Source: Pseudomonadota bacterium (GTDB taxonomy: Bacteria > Pseudomonadota > Alphaproteobacteria > Rhizobiales > Xanthobacteraceae). Taken from it: a stretch of DNA of 54,743 bases. The stretch lies in assembly GCA_023388935.1 (NCBI GenBank), contig JAEWFG010000402.1, positions 1 to 54,743 on the forward strand, in the 5' to 3' direction. Made by a program: the position numbers and the translations under genes. A model generated the notes under the pieces. It was not told the DNA's origin, ran no database searches, and saw only the letters and a program-made list of their open reading frames with translations. Of this stretch, positions 41,641-50,766 are shown in pieces. The stretch's first letter is position 1. Each line of letters starts with the position of its first letter.

Positions 41641-41741
41641 AGCATGATCCGGAAAAGTGCGCAGCGGTTTTCCGAAAAGATCATGCTCGAACAATAACCT
41701 AAAGCGCGATGACGATTCATCCCGATCTCATCGCGCTTTAG
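41641..41741. repeat. Compound hairpin repeat after the acyltransferase gene
   Basis: First hairpin: AGCATGATC (41641-41649) with GATCATGCT (41679-41687), core GCAGCGGTTTTCC. Second hairpin: CTAAAGCGCGATG (41699-41711) with CATCGCGCTTTAG (41729-41741), a perfect 13-bp stem. A near-identical two-hairpin unit lies at 53218-53320, and related single hairpins are at 36324 and 32956. It starts just after the acyltransferase stop and may terminate it or protect its mRNA. Confidence 0.9.
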
Positions 41742-41789
41742 CGCGGCGCGCTCCGCGGTCCTGACCGAACCGTGGCGTGCGAGCAGCTC

Positions 41790-42128
41790 CTACATCAGCG
41801 CGTATTGCGACCGCTCGCGCCGTGCCAGCAGCGGCAGCGCCCGGCTTGCGATGTGAGCCTTGAAATGCGCGCTCTCCTGGTGCGCTTTGAAAGCGGCCTC
41901 GTCGCGAAACAGTTCGTAGAACAGGAACTGTGCCGGATTCTCGGTGCTGCGGCTGATCAGGAACAGCTTCACGCCGGGCTCGCTTTGCGCCTCCGGCAGG
42001 AAACCACGCAGGATCTCGGCGACATTGTCGGCCTCTCCGTCCTTGGCTTCCCATTGCGCAACGACGAGAAGCCCGCCGCCGCTGGTCGCTTCGCTGACCG
42101 TTCGCTGGTTCATTGTCTGTCCGCTCAT
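41790..42128 (-). CDS. ABM-domain (antibiotic biosynthesis monooxygenase-type) protein
   Basis: A 112-aa small dimeric alpha/beta protein. The ABM fold is visible in GLLVVAQWEAKDGEADNVAEILRGFLPEAQSEPGVKLFLISRSTENPAQFLFYELFRDEAAFKAHQESAHFKAHIA. Members act as quinol monooxygenases or on aromatic substrates with molecular oxygen. AGGAG 7 nt before ATG 42128 supports the start. It lies on the opposite strand between the acyltransferase and glcE genes, so it splits the glycolate oxidase genes. Confidence 0.88.
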   Translation of the reverse strand: MSGQTMNQRTVSEATSGGGLLVVAQWEAKDGEADNVAEILRGFLPEAQSEPGVKLFLISRSTENPAQFLFYELFRDEAAFKAHQESAHFKAHIASRALPLLARRERSQYALM

Positions 42129-42367
42129 GCTGGAACTCCTGCAAAAAAGGCGTCGGGAACAGTTCGATCAATAGCGAAGTTTGAAAGGAAATGGTTCGAT
42201 GGTGAACGAAGTGACGATGTTGTGTCCAGACCGGCCGGCCCATCATCCGGCGTGATCGGGTGGCGGTTTGTCTCCCGCATCGCATTCAAGGACCGGCGCC
42301 TTCGCGGGCCCGGGCTTTGGCGCGAGAAATTTGATTTTCGCCGGGAATTTGGTTACCGCCTTTTCCC

Positions 42368-43606
42368 GTGGACACGCTCAAGGTCAGAGACGCCAAAGAC
42401 GTCGAAGAGGTGGTGCGCGCGGCGATTGCCAATGAGCAGCCGCTCGAGATCATTGGTCATGGCTCTAAGCGCGGCATCGGTCACGCGATGGCGACCAACG
42501 CCGTGCTCGACGTCTCCGCGCTGAATGCCGTCACCTCCTACGAGCCCAACGAGCTGATCGTCACGCTCCAGGCCGGTGCGCCGCTGGCTGACGTGCTGTC
42601 GCTGATCGATGCCAAGAACCAGCAATTCGCCTTCGAGCCGATGAACACCGCGCCGCTGCTCGGCACGCCGGCGCTCGGCACCGTCGGCGGCATGATCGCG
42701 GCCGGCTTGGCCGGCCCGCGCCGCATCAAGGCGGGCGGGGCGCGCGATCACCTGCTCGGGGCGCACGCTGTCTCCGGTTTCGGCGACAGCTTCAAGACCG
42801 GCGGCAAGGTGGTGAAGAACGTCACCGGCTATGATCTCTGCAAGTTGCTGGCGGGGTCCTGGGGCACGCTGTCGGTCATGACCGAGGTCACGCTCAAGGT
42901 GATGCCGAAGCCGGAAGCCGAGCGGACGCTGCTGCTGCGCGGGCTCGACGATGCCGCCGCCAACAAGGCGATGATCGCGGCGCTCGGCTCGCCCTTCGAT
43001 GTCTCCGCCGCTGCGCATCTGCCGAAGTCAGTGTACCGCGCCAGGACGGAAGGGCTTGGCGACATCGCGGGCGAGGGCGAAGCACTGACCGTGCTGCGGC
43101 TCGAAGGCATCACGGCGTCCGCCGCCCATCGCGCCGGCTCGCTACGGGAATTGCTGGCGCCGTTCGGTACCGCGACCCTCGTCGAGGACGTGGCGTCTTC
43201 CGCTCTGTGGGCCGCCATCCGCGATGTCCTGCCGTTCTCGGCCAACGGCGCGCTGGGGGCCTGGCCGGTCTGGCGGATCGTCTGCCCGCCGGCCTCGGGC
43301 GCGGCGCTCGGGACTCAATTGGCGCGCGAGACCGGGGGCGATGTGATCTACGACTGGGGCGGCGGGCTGATCTGGGCGGCCTTGCCGCCGAAGGCCGACG
43401 CGCATGCCTCCGCGGTGCGCGAGCGTGTCAATGCGGTCGGAGGACATGCCACCCTGATCCGGGCGGTCGAGGATGTCAGGCGCAGTGTCGACGTGTTTCA
43501 TCCGCAGGCGCCCGGCATTGCCGCGCTGAGCGAGCGGGTCCGCGCCAGTTTCGATCCGAAGTCCATTCTCAACCGGGGACGGCTGACGCGGGGCGCTGCG
43601 GCATGA
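42368..43606 (+). CDS. glcE: Glycolate oxidase subunit GlcE (FAD-binding)
   Basis: A 412-aa FAD-binding subunit. The PCMH-like region contains QPLEIIGHGSKRGIGHAMATNAVLDVSALNAVTSYEPNELIVTLQAGAPLADVLSLID (about 25-83), and GTPALGTVGGMIAAGLAGPRRIKAGGARDHLLG (about 99-131) fits the FAD site. It shares the glycolate oxidase fold with GlcD but is shorter. The start is GTG at 42368; the upstream sequence has no strong ribosome site. It overlaps the start of glcF by 4 nt (ATGA), so they are translationally coupled. With GlcD and GlcF it would make the membrane glycolate oxidase. Confidence 0.93.
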   Translation: MDTLKVRDAKDVEEVVRAAIANEQPLEIIGHGSKRGIGHAMATNAVLDVSALNAVTSYEPNELIVTLQAGAPLADVLSLIDAKNQQFAFEPMNTAPLLGTPALGTVGGMIAAGLAGPRRIKAGGARDHLLGAHAVSGFGDSFKTGGKVVKNVTGYDLCKLLAGSWGTLSVMTEVTLKVMPKPEAERTLLLRGLDDAAANKAMIAALGSPFDVSAAAHLPKSVYRARTEGLGDIAGEGEALTVLRLEGITASAAHRAGSLRELLAPFGTATLVEDVASSALWAAIRDVLPFSANGALGAWPVWRIVCPPASGAALGTQLARETGGDVIYDWGGGLIWAALPPKADAHASAVRERVNAVGGHATLIRAVEDVRRSVDVFHPQAPGIAALSERVRASFDPKSILNRGRLTRGAAA

Positions 43607-44925
43607 AGACCGAATTCTCACTGGCGCAGCTTGCCGACCCCGACATCGCGGAAGCCGACAAGATCCTGCGCGCCTGTGTCCATTGCGGCTTCTGCACCGC
43701 AACCTGTCCAACCTATGTGCTGCTCGGTGACGAACTCGATAGCCCGCGCGGCCGCATCTACCTGATCAAGGAGATGCTGGAGAAGGACCAGACGCCGACG
43801 GCAGAGGTGGTCAAGCATATCGATCGCTGCCTGTCGTGCCTGTCCTGCATGACGACCTGCCCCTCGGGGGTCAACTACATGCACCTCGTCGACCAGGCCA
43901 GGGTCAGGATCGAGCAGCGCTATCAGAGGCCGCTCACCGAGCGGCTGCTGCGCCAGGCTCTGGCCTTCGTCCTGCCGGACCCGCAGCGCTTCCGCATCAG
44001 CATGCGGCTGGCGCGGCTGGCCCGTCCGCTCGCAGTATTCCTGCCGACGCCGAGGCCGTCGGCCACCCCCGGCCTGATCCAGCGCCTCAAGGCCATGCTG
44101 GCGCTGGCCCCGAGCCGGCTGCCGTCGCCCGGGCCTGCGCCCGGCAGTGTGTTCGCGGCGCGTGGCAAGAAGCGCGGCCGGGTCGCGCTGCTGCAGGGCT
44201 GCGCCCAGCAGGTGCTGGCGCCGCGCATCAACCAGGCCGCCATCAGTCTCCTCACCCGCCACGGCATCGAGGTCGTCCTGGTCAGGGACGAGCAATGCTG
44301 CGGCGCGTTGACCCATCACCTAGGCAACGACCGCGATGCACTGGCGCGGGCCCGCGCCAATGTCGCGGCGTGGCGGAAGGAAGCGGCCGGCGAGGGGCTC
44401 GACGCCATCCTGGTGACGACGTCCGGCTGTGGCACGGTGATCAAGGACTACGGTTATCTCCTGCGCGAGGACGCTGCGTTCGCGGCTGATGCGGCCCAGG
44501 TGTCCGCGCTCGCCAAGGACATCACCGAATACATCGCCGGCCTCGGACTAGAACCTGTCGCACGACCGGACAGCGTCGTCGTTGCCTATCACTCCGCGTG
44601 TTCGTTGCAGCACGGGCAGAAAATCACAGCCCTTCCGAAAGAATTGCTTTCCAAGAATGGATTCGTGGTGAAAGATGTACCGGAGAGCCATTTGTGTTGC
44701 GGTTCGGCGGGGACCTACAACATTCTCCAGCCTGAGCTTGCGGGCCGTTTGCGCGATCGCAAGGTCGCCAACATCGCGAGCGTCAAGCCGGACATGATTG
44801 CCGCGGGCAATATCGGCTGCATGGTGCAGATTGCCAGTGGTACATCAGTTCCGGTCGTACACACGATTGAGCTTCTCGATTGGGCTACGGGCGGGTCGCG
44901 GCCGGCACTGAATGGGTCGACCTGA
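43603..44925 (+). CDS. glcF: Glycolate oxidase iron-sulfur subunit GlcF
   Basis: A 440-aa protein with two [4Fe-4S] clusters: C25-x2-C28-x2-C31-x3-C35-P and C76-x2-C79-x2-C82-x3-C86-P. Two CCG-domains follow: GCAQQVLAPRINQAAI... QCCGALTHHLGN and SACSLQHGQK... HLCCGSAGTYNILQPELA. These pass electrons from GlcDE to the quinone pool. The start is the ATG overlapping glcE; an open frame to 43207 is a shadow. After it comes a short gap to the histone-like gene. Confidence 0.95.
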   Translation: MKTEFSLAQLADPDIAEADKILRACVHCGFCTATCPTYVLLGDELDSPRGRIYLIKEMLEKDQTPTAEVVKHIDRCLSCLSCMTTCPSGVNYMHLVDQARVRIEQRYQRPLTERLLRQALAFVLPDPQRFRISMRLARLARPLAVFLPTPRPSATPGLIQRLKAMLALAPSRLPSPGPAPGSVFAARGKKRGRVALLQGCAQQVLAPRINQAAISLLTRHGIEVVLVRDEQCCGALTHHLGNDRDALARARANVAAWRKEAAGEGLDAILVTTSGCGTVIKDYGYLLREDAAFAADAAQVSALAKDITEYIAGLGLEPVARPDSVVVAYHSACSLQHGQKITALPKELLSKNGFVVKDVPESHLCCGSAGTYNILQPELAGRLRDRKVANIASVKPDMIAAGNIGCMVQIASGTSVPVVHTIELLDWATGGSRPALNGST

Positions 44926-44994
44926 GCTTTCGTCCGAAGGCGACGGCTGAAGATGCCCGATCGACCATTGTTTGGCGGCAACAGGAGGACCACG

Positions 44995-45357
44995 ATGGCG
45001 AAAGCGAAGAAGAAAAAAAGCAAGAAGGCGAAAAAGGCCAAGAAAGTTGTAGCGGCGAAGAAGGCGACGAAGAAGAAGGCAGCCAAGAAGTCTGCGAAGA
45101 AATCGGCTAGGAAGGCCGCCCCGAAGAAGGCTGCCAAGAAGGCGTCGGTGAAGAAGGCTGCGGTGAAGAAGGCTGTGGTGAAGAAGGCGGCGCCGAAGAA
45201 GGCCGCGAAGAAAGCGGCACCGAAGAAGGCGAAGGCAGCTCCCGCGCCGAAGCCGTCAGCGCCGGCGGCAGCTCCGGCTCCTGAGCCAGCCGTCGAGACA
45301 AGCTGGGCGATGCCTTCGTCTTCTGCGGAGCCGACGCCGGCCGAGGGGCAAGGTTAG
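44995..45357 (+). CDS. Histone H1-like Lys/Ala-rich DNA-binding protein
   Basis: A 120-aa highly basic protein. Residues 1-80 are tandem KK/KKA/KKAAP repeats like bacterial H1 proteins HC1/HC2 and eukaryotic H1 tails; the C-terminal 40 residues are Ala/Pro-rich and neutral to acidic (PAPEPAVETSWAMPSSSAEPTPAEGQG). Such proteins bind and compact DNA non-specifically. AGGAGG (44983-44988) 6 nt before ATG 44995 is one of the strongest ribosome sites in the window, so high expression is likely. Lys-Ala low complexity makes homology assignment uncertain. Confidence 0.8.
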   Translation: MAKAKKKKSKKAKKAKKVVAAKKATKKKAAKKSAKKSARKAAPKKAAKKASVKKAAVKKAVVKKAAPKKAAKKAAPKKAKAAPAPKPSAPAAAPAPEPAVETSWAMPSSSAEPTPAEGQG

Positions 45358-45388
45358 GCCAAACCCAAAGAAAACGATGGACAACAGG

Positions 45389-45419
45389 AAGGCCGTGGCG
45401 GTGGCGCTGCGGCCTTTTT
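45389..45419 (+). terminator. Rho-independent terminator after the H1-like gene
   Basis: AAGGCCG (45389-45395) pairs with CGGCCTT (45410-45416) around a 14-nt GC-rich loop, followed by a T-run (45415-45419). Confidence 0.75.
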
Positions 45420-45754
45420 GTATCGCCGCGACGTCCCCTAAGGAGGCCATTTCCCGTGTTAGCCCGATTGGCAGCGCGCTCACCACGGCACCGCTGGTCT
45501 CCGTATTAAGTATCAACCCAGTCTTCCCGGTGTGCTCCGGGATGCAATGATGTGCCCGATAAGCAACACAGGCTGACAACCTTTCGTAGAATCGTCAGAA
45601 CGCCTAGATAGGCAGCAGATGCCCGCGATTTTTGCTTCACGGTTCACATCCCTCGACCCTAATTGTCGCAGTCATGCAATTTTGCAGACAGGTCGTATGC
45701 CCCGGGGGGCTTTCCGGGAATCCGACGGGGTAAGAACTGGTGATGGGGATCGAC
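45420..45754. other. Intergenic and promoter region upstream of porin gene
   Basis: About 335 nt between the H1-like terminator and the porin start; no supported gene. It contains the porin promoter. AAGGAGG at about 45439-45445 precedes a GTG at 45456 that would encode only 17 residues; this could be a leader peptide or chance. Confidence 0.4.
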
Positions 45755-46762
45755 ATGAAAAAAGTGGCTTTGTTGGCAACGGCGCTGGCAATGGTGACGG
45801 GTTCGGCTTTCGCGGCAGACATGCCGGTCAAGGCACTGAAGGCCCCGCCGCCGCCCGCCTTTGATCCCTGGGATGTCGCCTTCGGCGGCGGCTACAACAG
45901 CGACTACATCTTCCGCGGCATCACCCAGTCCAACCACAATTCGGCGGTCGCCGCCTATTTTGAGCCGCGCTACAACGTCAACAAGGATCTTCAGCTCTAT
46001 ATCGGCTGGTCCGGCGAGAGCATCTCCTTTGCGAACCGTGCCGCCGCCGAGATCGACGTCTATGGCGGCATCCGGCCGACCTTCGGCGCATTCGCGTTCG
46101 ATTTTGGTGTCTGGGGCTATCTCTATCCGGGCGGGCATTGCGCCGACAACACGCTGACCGGAGGCATTCCCGGCGGCGGCGTTTGTCCGGTCAGCACCAA
46201 CACGATCTTCCTCGCCAATGGAAACGTGATGAAGAAGGACGTCAGCTTCTTCGAGGTCTACGGCAAGGGCACCTACACCTTCAGCGACAACTGGCAGGTC
46301 GGGGTCACCGAATACTATACGCCGAGCTTCCTCAACTCCGGCGCCTGGGGTGACTACGCCTCGATCACCGCCAAGTACACCGCGCCGAGCACGGTGTTCG
46401 GCGCCAGCGGGATCGGGATGTATGTGTCGGGCGAGTTCGGCCGGCAATGGCTCGGCACGACCGACTCGTTTTACGGTGTGGTCAGCCCGCTCGGGAACTT
46501 CGCGAACGGCATCAAATATGCCGATTACAACACCTGGAACATCGGCATCGGCTTCACCTACAAGGTCTTCACGATGGATATCCGCTACTGGGACACGAAC
46601 CTGTCGAAGGGTAACTGCAGCGCCTTCACCAGCGCCTTCAACGCGAGCGGCTCGACCAACGTCACGTCGATCAATCCGGGCGGCGCCGGATCGAACTGGT
46701 GCAGCGCGACCGTCGCCGTCAGGCTGACGGCCGACCTGACGGCGATGAGCAACCTGAAGTAA
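45755..46762 (+). CDS. TorF-family outer membrane porin-like protein
   Basis: A 335-aa outer membrane beta-barrel. Signal peptide about 1-20 (VALLATALAMVTGSAFA) is followed by a Pro-rich linker (KAPPPPAFDPW) and alternating amphipathic strands rich in Tyr/Gly/Phe (FGGGYNSDYIFRGITQSNHNSA, YIGWSGESISFANRAAAEIDVYGGIRP). The RGITQ motif near the N-terminus marks the TorF family. Four cysteines in loops (near GHCADN, GGVCPV and C-terminal GNCSAF, NWCSATV) may form disulfides. ATG 45755 is preferred because GGGG is 6 nt upstream; GTG 45740 and ATG 45743 are alternatives. A terminator follows. Confidence 0.85.
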   Translation: MKKVALLATALAMVTGSAFAADMPVKALKAPPPPAFDPWDVAFGGGYNSDYIFRGITQSNHNSAVAAYFEPRYNVNKDLQLYIGWSGESISFANRAAAEIDVYGGIRPTFGAFAFDFGVWGYLYPGGHCADNTLTGGIPGGGVCPVSTNTIFLANGNVMKKDVSFFEVYGKGTYTFSDNWQVGVTEYYTPSFLNSGAWGDYASITAKYTAPSTVFGASGIGMYVSGEFGRQWLGTTDSFYGVVSPLGNFANGIKYADYNTWNIGIGFTYKVFTMDIRYWDTNLSKGNCSAFTSAFNASGSTNVTSINPGGAGSNWCSATVAVRLTADLTAMSNLK

Positions 46763-46782
46763 GGTTTTTCTCTTAAGGTGAG

Positions 46783-46810
46783 GGGCGGCAGAGCGATCTG
46801 CCGCCCTTTT
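46783..46810 (+). terminator. Rho-independent terminator after the porin gene
   Basis: GGGCGGCAG (46783-46791) and CTGCCGCCC (46798-46806) form a 9-bp perfect stem with a 6-nt loop, followed by TTTT (46807-46810). Confidence 0.9.
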
Positions 46811-46885
46811 GCTTTGGAGCGGGTGCACGGGGCGGGCGCCCGCCGCCCTTTCACATGCGCCGACGGTTGGCTTGGCCTTTGCGTT

Positions 46886-48649
46886 TCAGCGCACCGCGCT
46901 CGGCTCCGCCTGGGCCGGTTCGCCGCCTTTGCCGAGAACGTGGATCTCGCCGTCCTTCACCATGGTCACCTTGCGTGTATGGAAGGCGTCCAGCGTCGAG
47001 CGGTGGCCGATCGAGACGATGGTGGCCTGTGGCAGCTTCTCCGCCAGCAGCCGGTAAAGCCGGTCCTCGGACGGCTCGTCCAGCGATGCCGTGGCCTCGT
47101 CGAGGAACAGATAGTCCGGCATGTGGAGCAGCGCGCGGGCAAGGCCGAGGCGCTGCTGCTCGCCCAGGGACAGCGTCCGGTTCCAGTGACCGTCCTCGTC
47201 GAGCCGGTCGGCCAGCCTCGGCATGCCGACCGCAATGAGCGCGTCACGGATCTTCTCGGGCGGGATGGAGCCGTGCTCGGCCGGGTAAATGACGGCGTCG
47301 CCAAGCTGGCCGATCGGGAAATACGGCCGTTGCGGCAGCATCATCAGCTTCGACTTTTCGGGAATGGCGATCGCGCCGGTCCCGAACGGCCAGACGCCCG
47401 CAATGGCCCGGAACAGTGTCGACTTGCCCGAGCCCGACGGGCCGGTCACCAGCACCCGCTCCGACGGCTGGATCGTGAAGGCATCCGCCGCGACCAGAGG
47501 TGCGCCGTTCGGCAGTTTGACGAGCAGCTGGTCGAGCGCGATCGCCTTCTTGGCGCTGGATGCCGCAACCCCGATGGTCGGTTCGTGCGCGGCGAGGTTG
47601 GCGGCAGAGGCGACCGACATCTCGAAGCCGTCGAGACGGGCAACTACGGCGCGCCATTCGGCAAGCGACCGGTATGCCGTGACGAAGAAGGACAAAGCGC
47701 GCTGAACGCTGGAGAAGGCCGAGGCGGTCTGCATCATGTCGCCAAGCTGGATGGTCTTGGCGAAATAGGCCGGCGCCACCAGCACGTAGGGGAAGATCAC
47801 GGCGGCCTGCTGATAGCTCGCCGTGAACAACGTGAGGCGCTTGGTCCGGCTCATGATCGCGTACCAGTTGTTGATCACGAAGTCGAAGCGGTGCAACAGG
47901 CGTCCGCGCTCCGCGCTCTCGCCCTTCAGCAGCGCGATCTGTTCGGAGTTCTCGCGAACGCGCACGAGATTGAAACGGAAGTCGGCCTCATAGCGCTGCT
48001 GCTCGAAATTGAGATTGACCAGCGGCACGCCGATCCAGTGCGTCAGGGCCGTGCCGAGGATCGCATAAAACAGCGCGCCCCAGACGAGATAGCCGGGGAC
48101 CGCGACATCGATGCCAAACAGGTGCAGCGGCGCGTTGTTGGAGAGTCCCCACAGGATGATGACGAAGGAAAACAGCGTGACGATCGACGAGAGCAGGCCA
48201 AGTCCGATGGTCAATGTCTGCTCGACGAAGTTCTTGACGTCGTCGGTGATGCGCTGATCGGGGTTGTCAGCCGCGTCGCCCCGGAGCTGCATCCGGTAAT
48301 GCGTGGCGTCGTCGAGCCATTCGCCGAGATAGTGCCGCGTCAGCCATCGCCGCCAGCGGATCTGCAGCCATTGGTTCAGATAGAGCTGATAGACAGCCAG
48401 TGCGACGAAGGCCGAGGCAAGGCCGACGAAGATCCAGATCTCGCGCATGAAGCTGTTGAAGTCGTAGGCCTGGAGGGCGCTGTAGAACCGGTTCTGCCAC
48501 TGGTTGACCAGCACGTCGATGGCGACCAGCGACAGTTCGATCGCGATGACGGCAGCGAGCAGGCCGCCGCCGACCCATTTGTCCTCGGATCGAAAATAGG
48601 GGATGGCGATTCGCCAAACGGTCGCGAGCGTGGCGCTGATGTTTCTCAC
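46886..48649 (-). CDS. ABC transporter ATP-binding/permease (SbmA/BacA, YddA-like)
   Basis: A 587-aa half-type ABC protein. The N-terminal ABC_membrane_2 domain (residues 1-300) has six hydrophobic segments and the family stretch QWQNRFYSALQAYDFNSFMREI (about 48-70). C-terminal ATPase: Walker A GPSGSGKST (near 412), signature LSLGEQQRLGLARALL and Walker B YLFLDEATASLDE (near 520). Relatives transport peptides, vitamin B12 or very-long-chain acyl-CoA; substrate here is unknown. The start is uncertain: GTG 48649 with AGGAG 10 nt upstream is preferred over ATG 48694. It is divergent from the lactate permease gene. Confidence 0.88.
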   Translation of the reverse strand: MRNISATLATVWRIAIPYFRSEDKWVGGGLLAAVIAIELSLVAIDVLVNQWQNRFYSALQAYDFNSFMREIWIFVGLASAFVALAVYQLYLNQWLQIRWRRWLTRHYLGEWLDDATHYRMQLRGDAADNPDQRITDDVKNFVEQTLTIGLGLLSSIVTLFSFVIILWGLSNNAPLHLFGIDVAVPGYLVWGALFYAILGTALTHWIGVPLVNLNFEQQRYEADFRFNLVRVRENSEQIALLKGESAERGRLLHRFDFVINNWYAIMSRTKRLTLFTASYQQAAVIFPYVLVAPAYFAKTIQLGDMMQTASAFSSVQRALSFFVTAYRSLAEWRAVVARLDGFEMSVASAANLAAHEPTIGVAASSAKKAIALDQLLVKLPNGAPLVAADAFTIQPSERVLVTGPSGSGKSTLFRAIAGVWPFGTGAIAIPEKSKLMMLPQRPYFPIGQLGDAVIYPAEHGSIPPEKIRDALIAVGMPRLADRLDEDGHWNRTLSLGEQQRLGLARALLHMPDYLFLDEATASLDEPSEDRLYRLLAEKLPQATIVSIGHRSTLDAFHTRKVTMVKDGEIHVLGKGGEPAQAEPSAVR

Positions 48650-48962
48650 AGAGCGGGGTCTCCTAAGGGGATGTGCACGGCGGCCCGGAGCCAAATGGCT
48701 GGAGCCACTGCGGAAATAGGCGCGCTTAAACTATAGTCGCAAGTGCTGCAATTTGCGTTGGCTTGTCGCGGCTTGCAACCTTAGCATGGGCATGACGGCG
48801 TGAGGTGGGGGCCTCCCGGACTTCGCGGGCTTGTGAGCGGGCGGGAACCGCCGCATTCGCGAGGAATTCGCGTCCAGCTCAGGGGTTATCGCTTCCAGCG
48901 TCAAGCAGGCTCGGCCGACCACGCGGGCCCCCTGCCGCACAAATGCGTGGGGGGAGGAAGAC

Positions 48963-50627
48963 ATGTGGAATCAAATCTATAATCCGCTGAACAATGCGGC
49001 ACTGTCGACAATCGCGGCGGCCGTCCCGGTCGTCTCGCTGTTGATCATGATCGCGAGCGGGCGCGTGAAAGCGCACATCGCGGCCGTGATCGCGGTGATC
49101 ATCACCAATCTGATCACGATATTCATCTTCACCATGCCGGCCGGCATGTCGATCCGGGCCTCGGTGCTCGGCATCGTCACGGGCTTCTTCCCGATCGGAT
49201 GGATCGTCCTCAACGTTATCTTTCTCTACCAGGTGACGGTCGCCACCGGGCGCTTCGAACTGCTCAAGCGCGCGGTCGGCGGCGTCACCGAGGATCGGCG
49301 CCTCCAACTCCTGCTGGTCGCGTTCTCGTTCGGCGCGTTCTTCGAAGGCGCCTCGGGCTTCGGCACGCCGGTCGCAATCACCGGTGCCGTGCTGATTGGT
49401 CTCGGCTTCTCGCCGCTCGCCGCATCAGGCCTGTCGCTGATCGCCAACACCGCGCCGGTCGCCTATGGCGCGCTCGGCACGCCGATCCTGGGCCTTGCCT
49501 CGGTCACCGGGCTCGATCCCTACATCCTCGGCGCGATGGTCGGCCGGCAATTGCCGTTCTTCTCGCTGATCGTGCCGTTCTGGGTGGTGTGGGCGTTCGC
49601 AGGCTGGCGCGGCATGAAGGACGTCTGGCCGGCGATCCTCGTCACCGGCATTTGCTTCGCCGTCCCGCAATTCGTGATCTCCAACTTCATCAATCCCTGG
49701 ATCGTCGACATCGGGGCGTCGCTGATCTCGATGGGGGCGCTCATCCTGTTCCTGAAGGTGTGGCAGCCGAAGCAGCTCTGGCTGTCGCCGGAGCTGCGCG
49801 GCCACGACCCGTCGGCCGCTCAAATGGAAAAGATGACGCCGCTCGACAAGACGCCGCTCAACCAGTCCGAACTGTGGAGCGCGCTGCTGCCGTGGATCAT
49901 CGTCTGTATCGTCATGCTGATCTGGGGCAATGGTGCCTTCAAGACCTGGGCCAACGGGATCTTCACCTGGAACTACGCCGTTCCCGATCTGCACAACATG
50001 ATCAACAAGGTGCCGCCGGTGGCCGCCAAGCCGACGCCGGAAGGCGCGGTGTTCGGCTTCACTTACCTGTCCTTCACCGGCACGGGCATGCTGATCGCGG
50101 CGATCATCTCGGGCCTCCTGATGGGAGTCGGTCCGGGACGCCTGCTGGCTGAATATGGCCGCACCATCCGGCTGTGCGCGATCTCGCTGATCACGATCTC
50201 GGCGATGCTCGCGATCGGCACGCTGACCCGTCTGTCCGGTGTCGACGCAACGCTGGGTCTCGCGTTTGCGGCAACCGGCGTGCTCTATCCCTTCTTCGGC
50301 ACGCTGCTCGGCTGGTTGGGCGTGGCGCTGACGGGATCGGACACCGCCTCGAACATCCTGTTCGGCAACCTCCAGAAGATCACCTCCCAGCAGATCGGCC
50401 TGTCGCCGATCCTGATGGCGGCGGCGAACTCCTCCGGCGGCGTGATGGGCAAGATGATCGATGCGCAATCGATCGTGGTCGCCTCTACGGCCACGCGGTG
50501 GTACGGCCACGAGGGCACGATCCTGCGTTTCGTGTTCTGGCACTCGATCGTGCTGGCCTGCTTGGTCGGCCTGCTCGTGACGCTGCAGGCCTATGTATGG
50601 CCGTTCTCGGCGCTCGTGCTGCATTAA
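48963..50627 (+). CDS. L-lactate permease (LctP family)
   Basis: A 554-aa inner-membrane symporter with about 13-14 hydrophobic segments. Family signatures are IAAAVPVVSLLIMIASGRVKAHIAAVIAV (about 17-45), FGAFFEGASGFGTPVAITGAVLIGLGF (about 120-147), and YGALGTPILGLASVTGLD. LctP transports L-lactate, D-lactate and glycolate with H+. GGAGG 5 nt before ATG supports the start. It may import substrates for the GlcDEF enzyme encoded a few kb upstream. A strong terminator follows. Confidence 0.94.
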   Translation: MWNQIYNPLNNAALSTIAAAVPVVSLLIMIASGRVKAHIAAVIAVIITNLITIFIFTMPAGMSIRASVLGIVTGFFPIGWIVLNVIFLYQVTVATGRFELLKRAVGGVTEDRRLQLLLVAFSFGAFFEGASGFGTPVAITGAVLIGLGFSPLAASGLSLIANTAPVAYGALGTPILGLASVTGLDPYILGAMVGRQLPFFSLIVPFWVVWAFAGWRGMKDVWPAILVTGICFAVPQFVISNFINPWIVDIGASLISMGALILFLKVWQPKQLWLSPELRGHDPSAAQMEKMTPLDKTPLNQSELWSALLPWIIVCIVMLIWGNGAFKTWANGIFTWNYAVPDLHNMINKVPPVAAKPTPEGAVFGFTYLSFTGTGMLIAAIISGLLMGVGPGRLLAEYGRTIRLCAISLITISAMLAIGTLTRLSGVDATLGLAFAATGVLYPFFGTLLGWLGVALTGSDTASNILFGNLQKITSQQIGLSPILMAAANSSGGVMGKMIDAQSIVVASTATRWYGHEGTILRFVFWHSIVLACLVGLLVTLQAYVWPFSALVLH

Positions 50628-50653
50628 TCCAGCCGCCGCCTTGCTTTGACGGA

Positions 50654-50686
50654 AATCCCCGCGGGAACGCTCCTGCGGGGATTTTT
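50654..50686 (+). terminator. Rho-independent terminator after the lactate permease gene
   Basis: AATCCCCGC (50654-50662) and GCGGGGATT (50675-50683) form a 9-bp stem with a 12-nt loop and a T-run (50682-50686). Confidence 0.9.
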
Positions 50687-50766
50687 GCGTCCGCGGCCGG
50701 CGAGCCTTCTCAATGGCGTCACCGTCTTATAGAAGGTGCGGCAATTCAGGTCGGTCGAGAGGTTTC

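Noticed and set aside
45456..45509. 17-codon frame from GTG after AAGGAGG in the porin upstream region
   Set aside because: Too short to judge; the ribosome site is 9 nt away and the peptide is unremarkable, so it is noted only as a possible leader.
45256..45579. 107-codon reverse frame with a hydrophobic stretch opposite the H1-like gene
   Set aside because: Arg-rich end is the complement of the Pro/Ala-coding repeat; no ribosome site; overlaps a terminator.
46778..48736. A 652-codon open frame opposite the ABC exporter
   Set aside because: Antisense shadow; the reverse strand carries Walker motifs and membrane domain.
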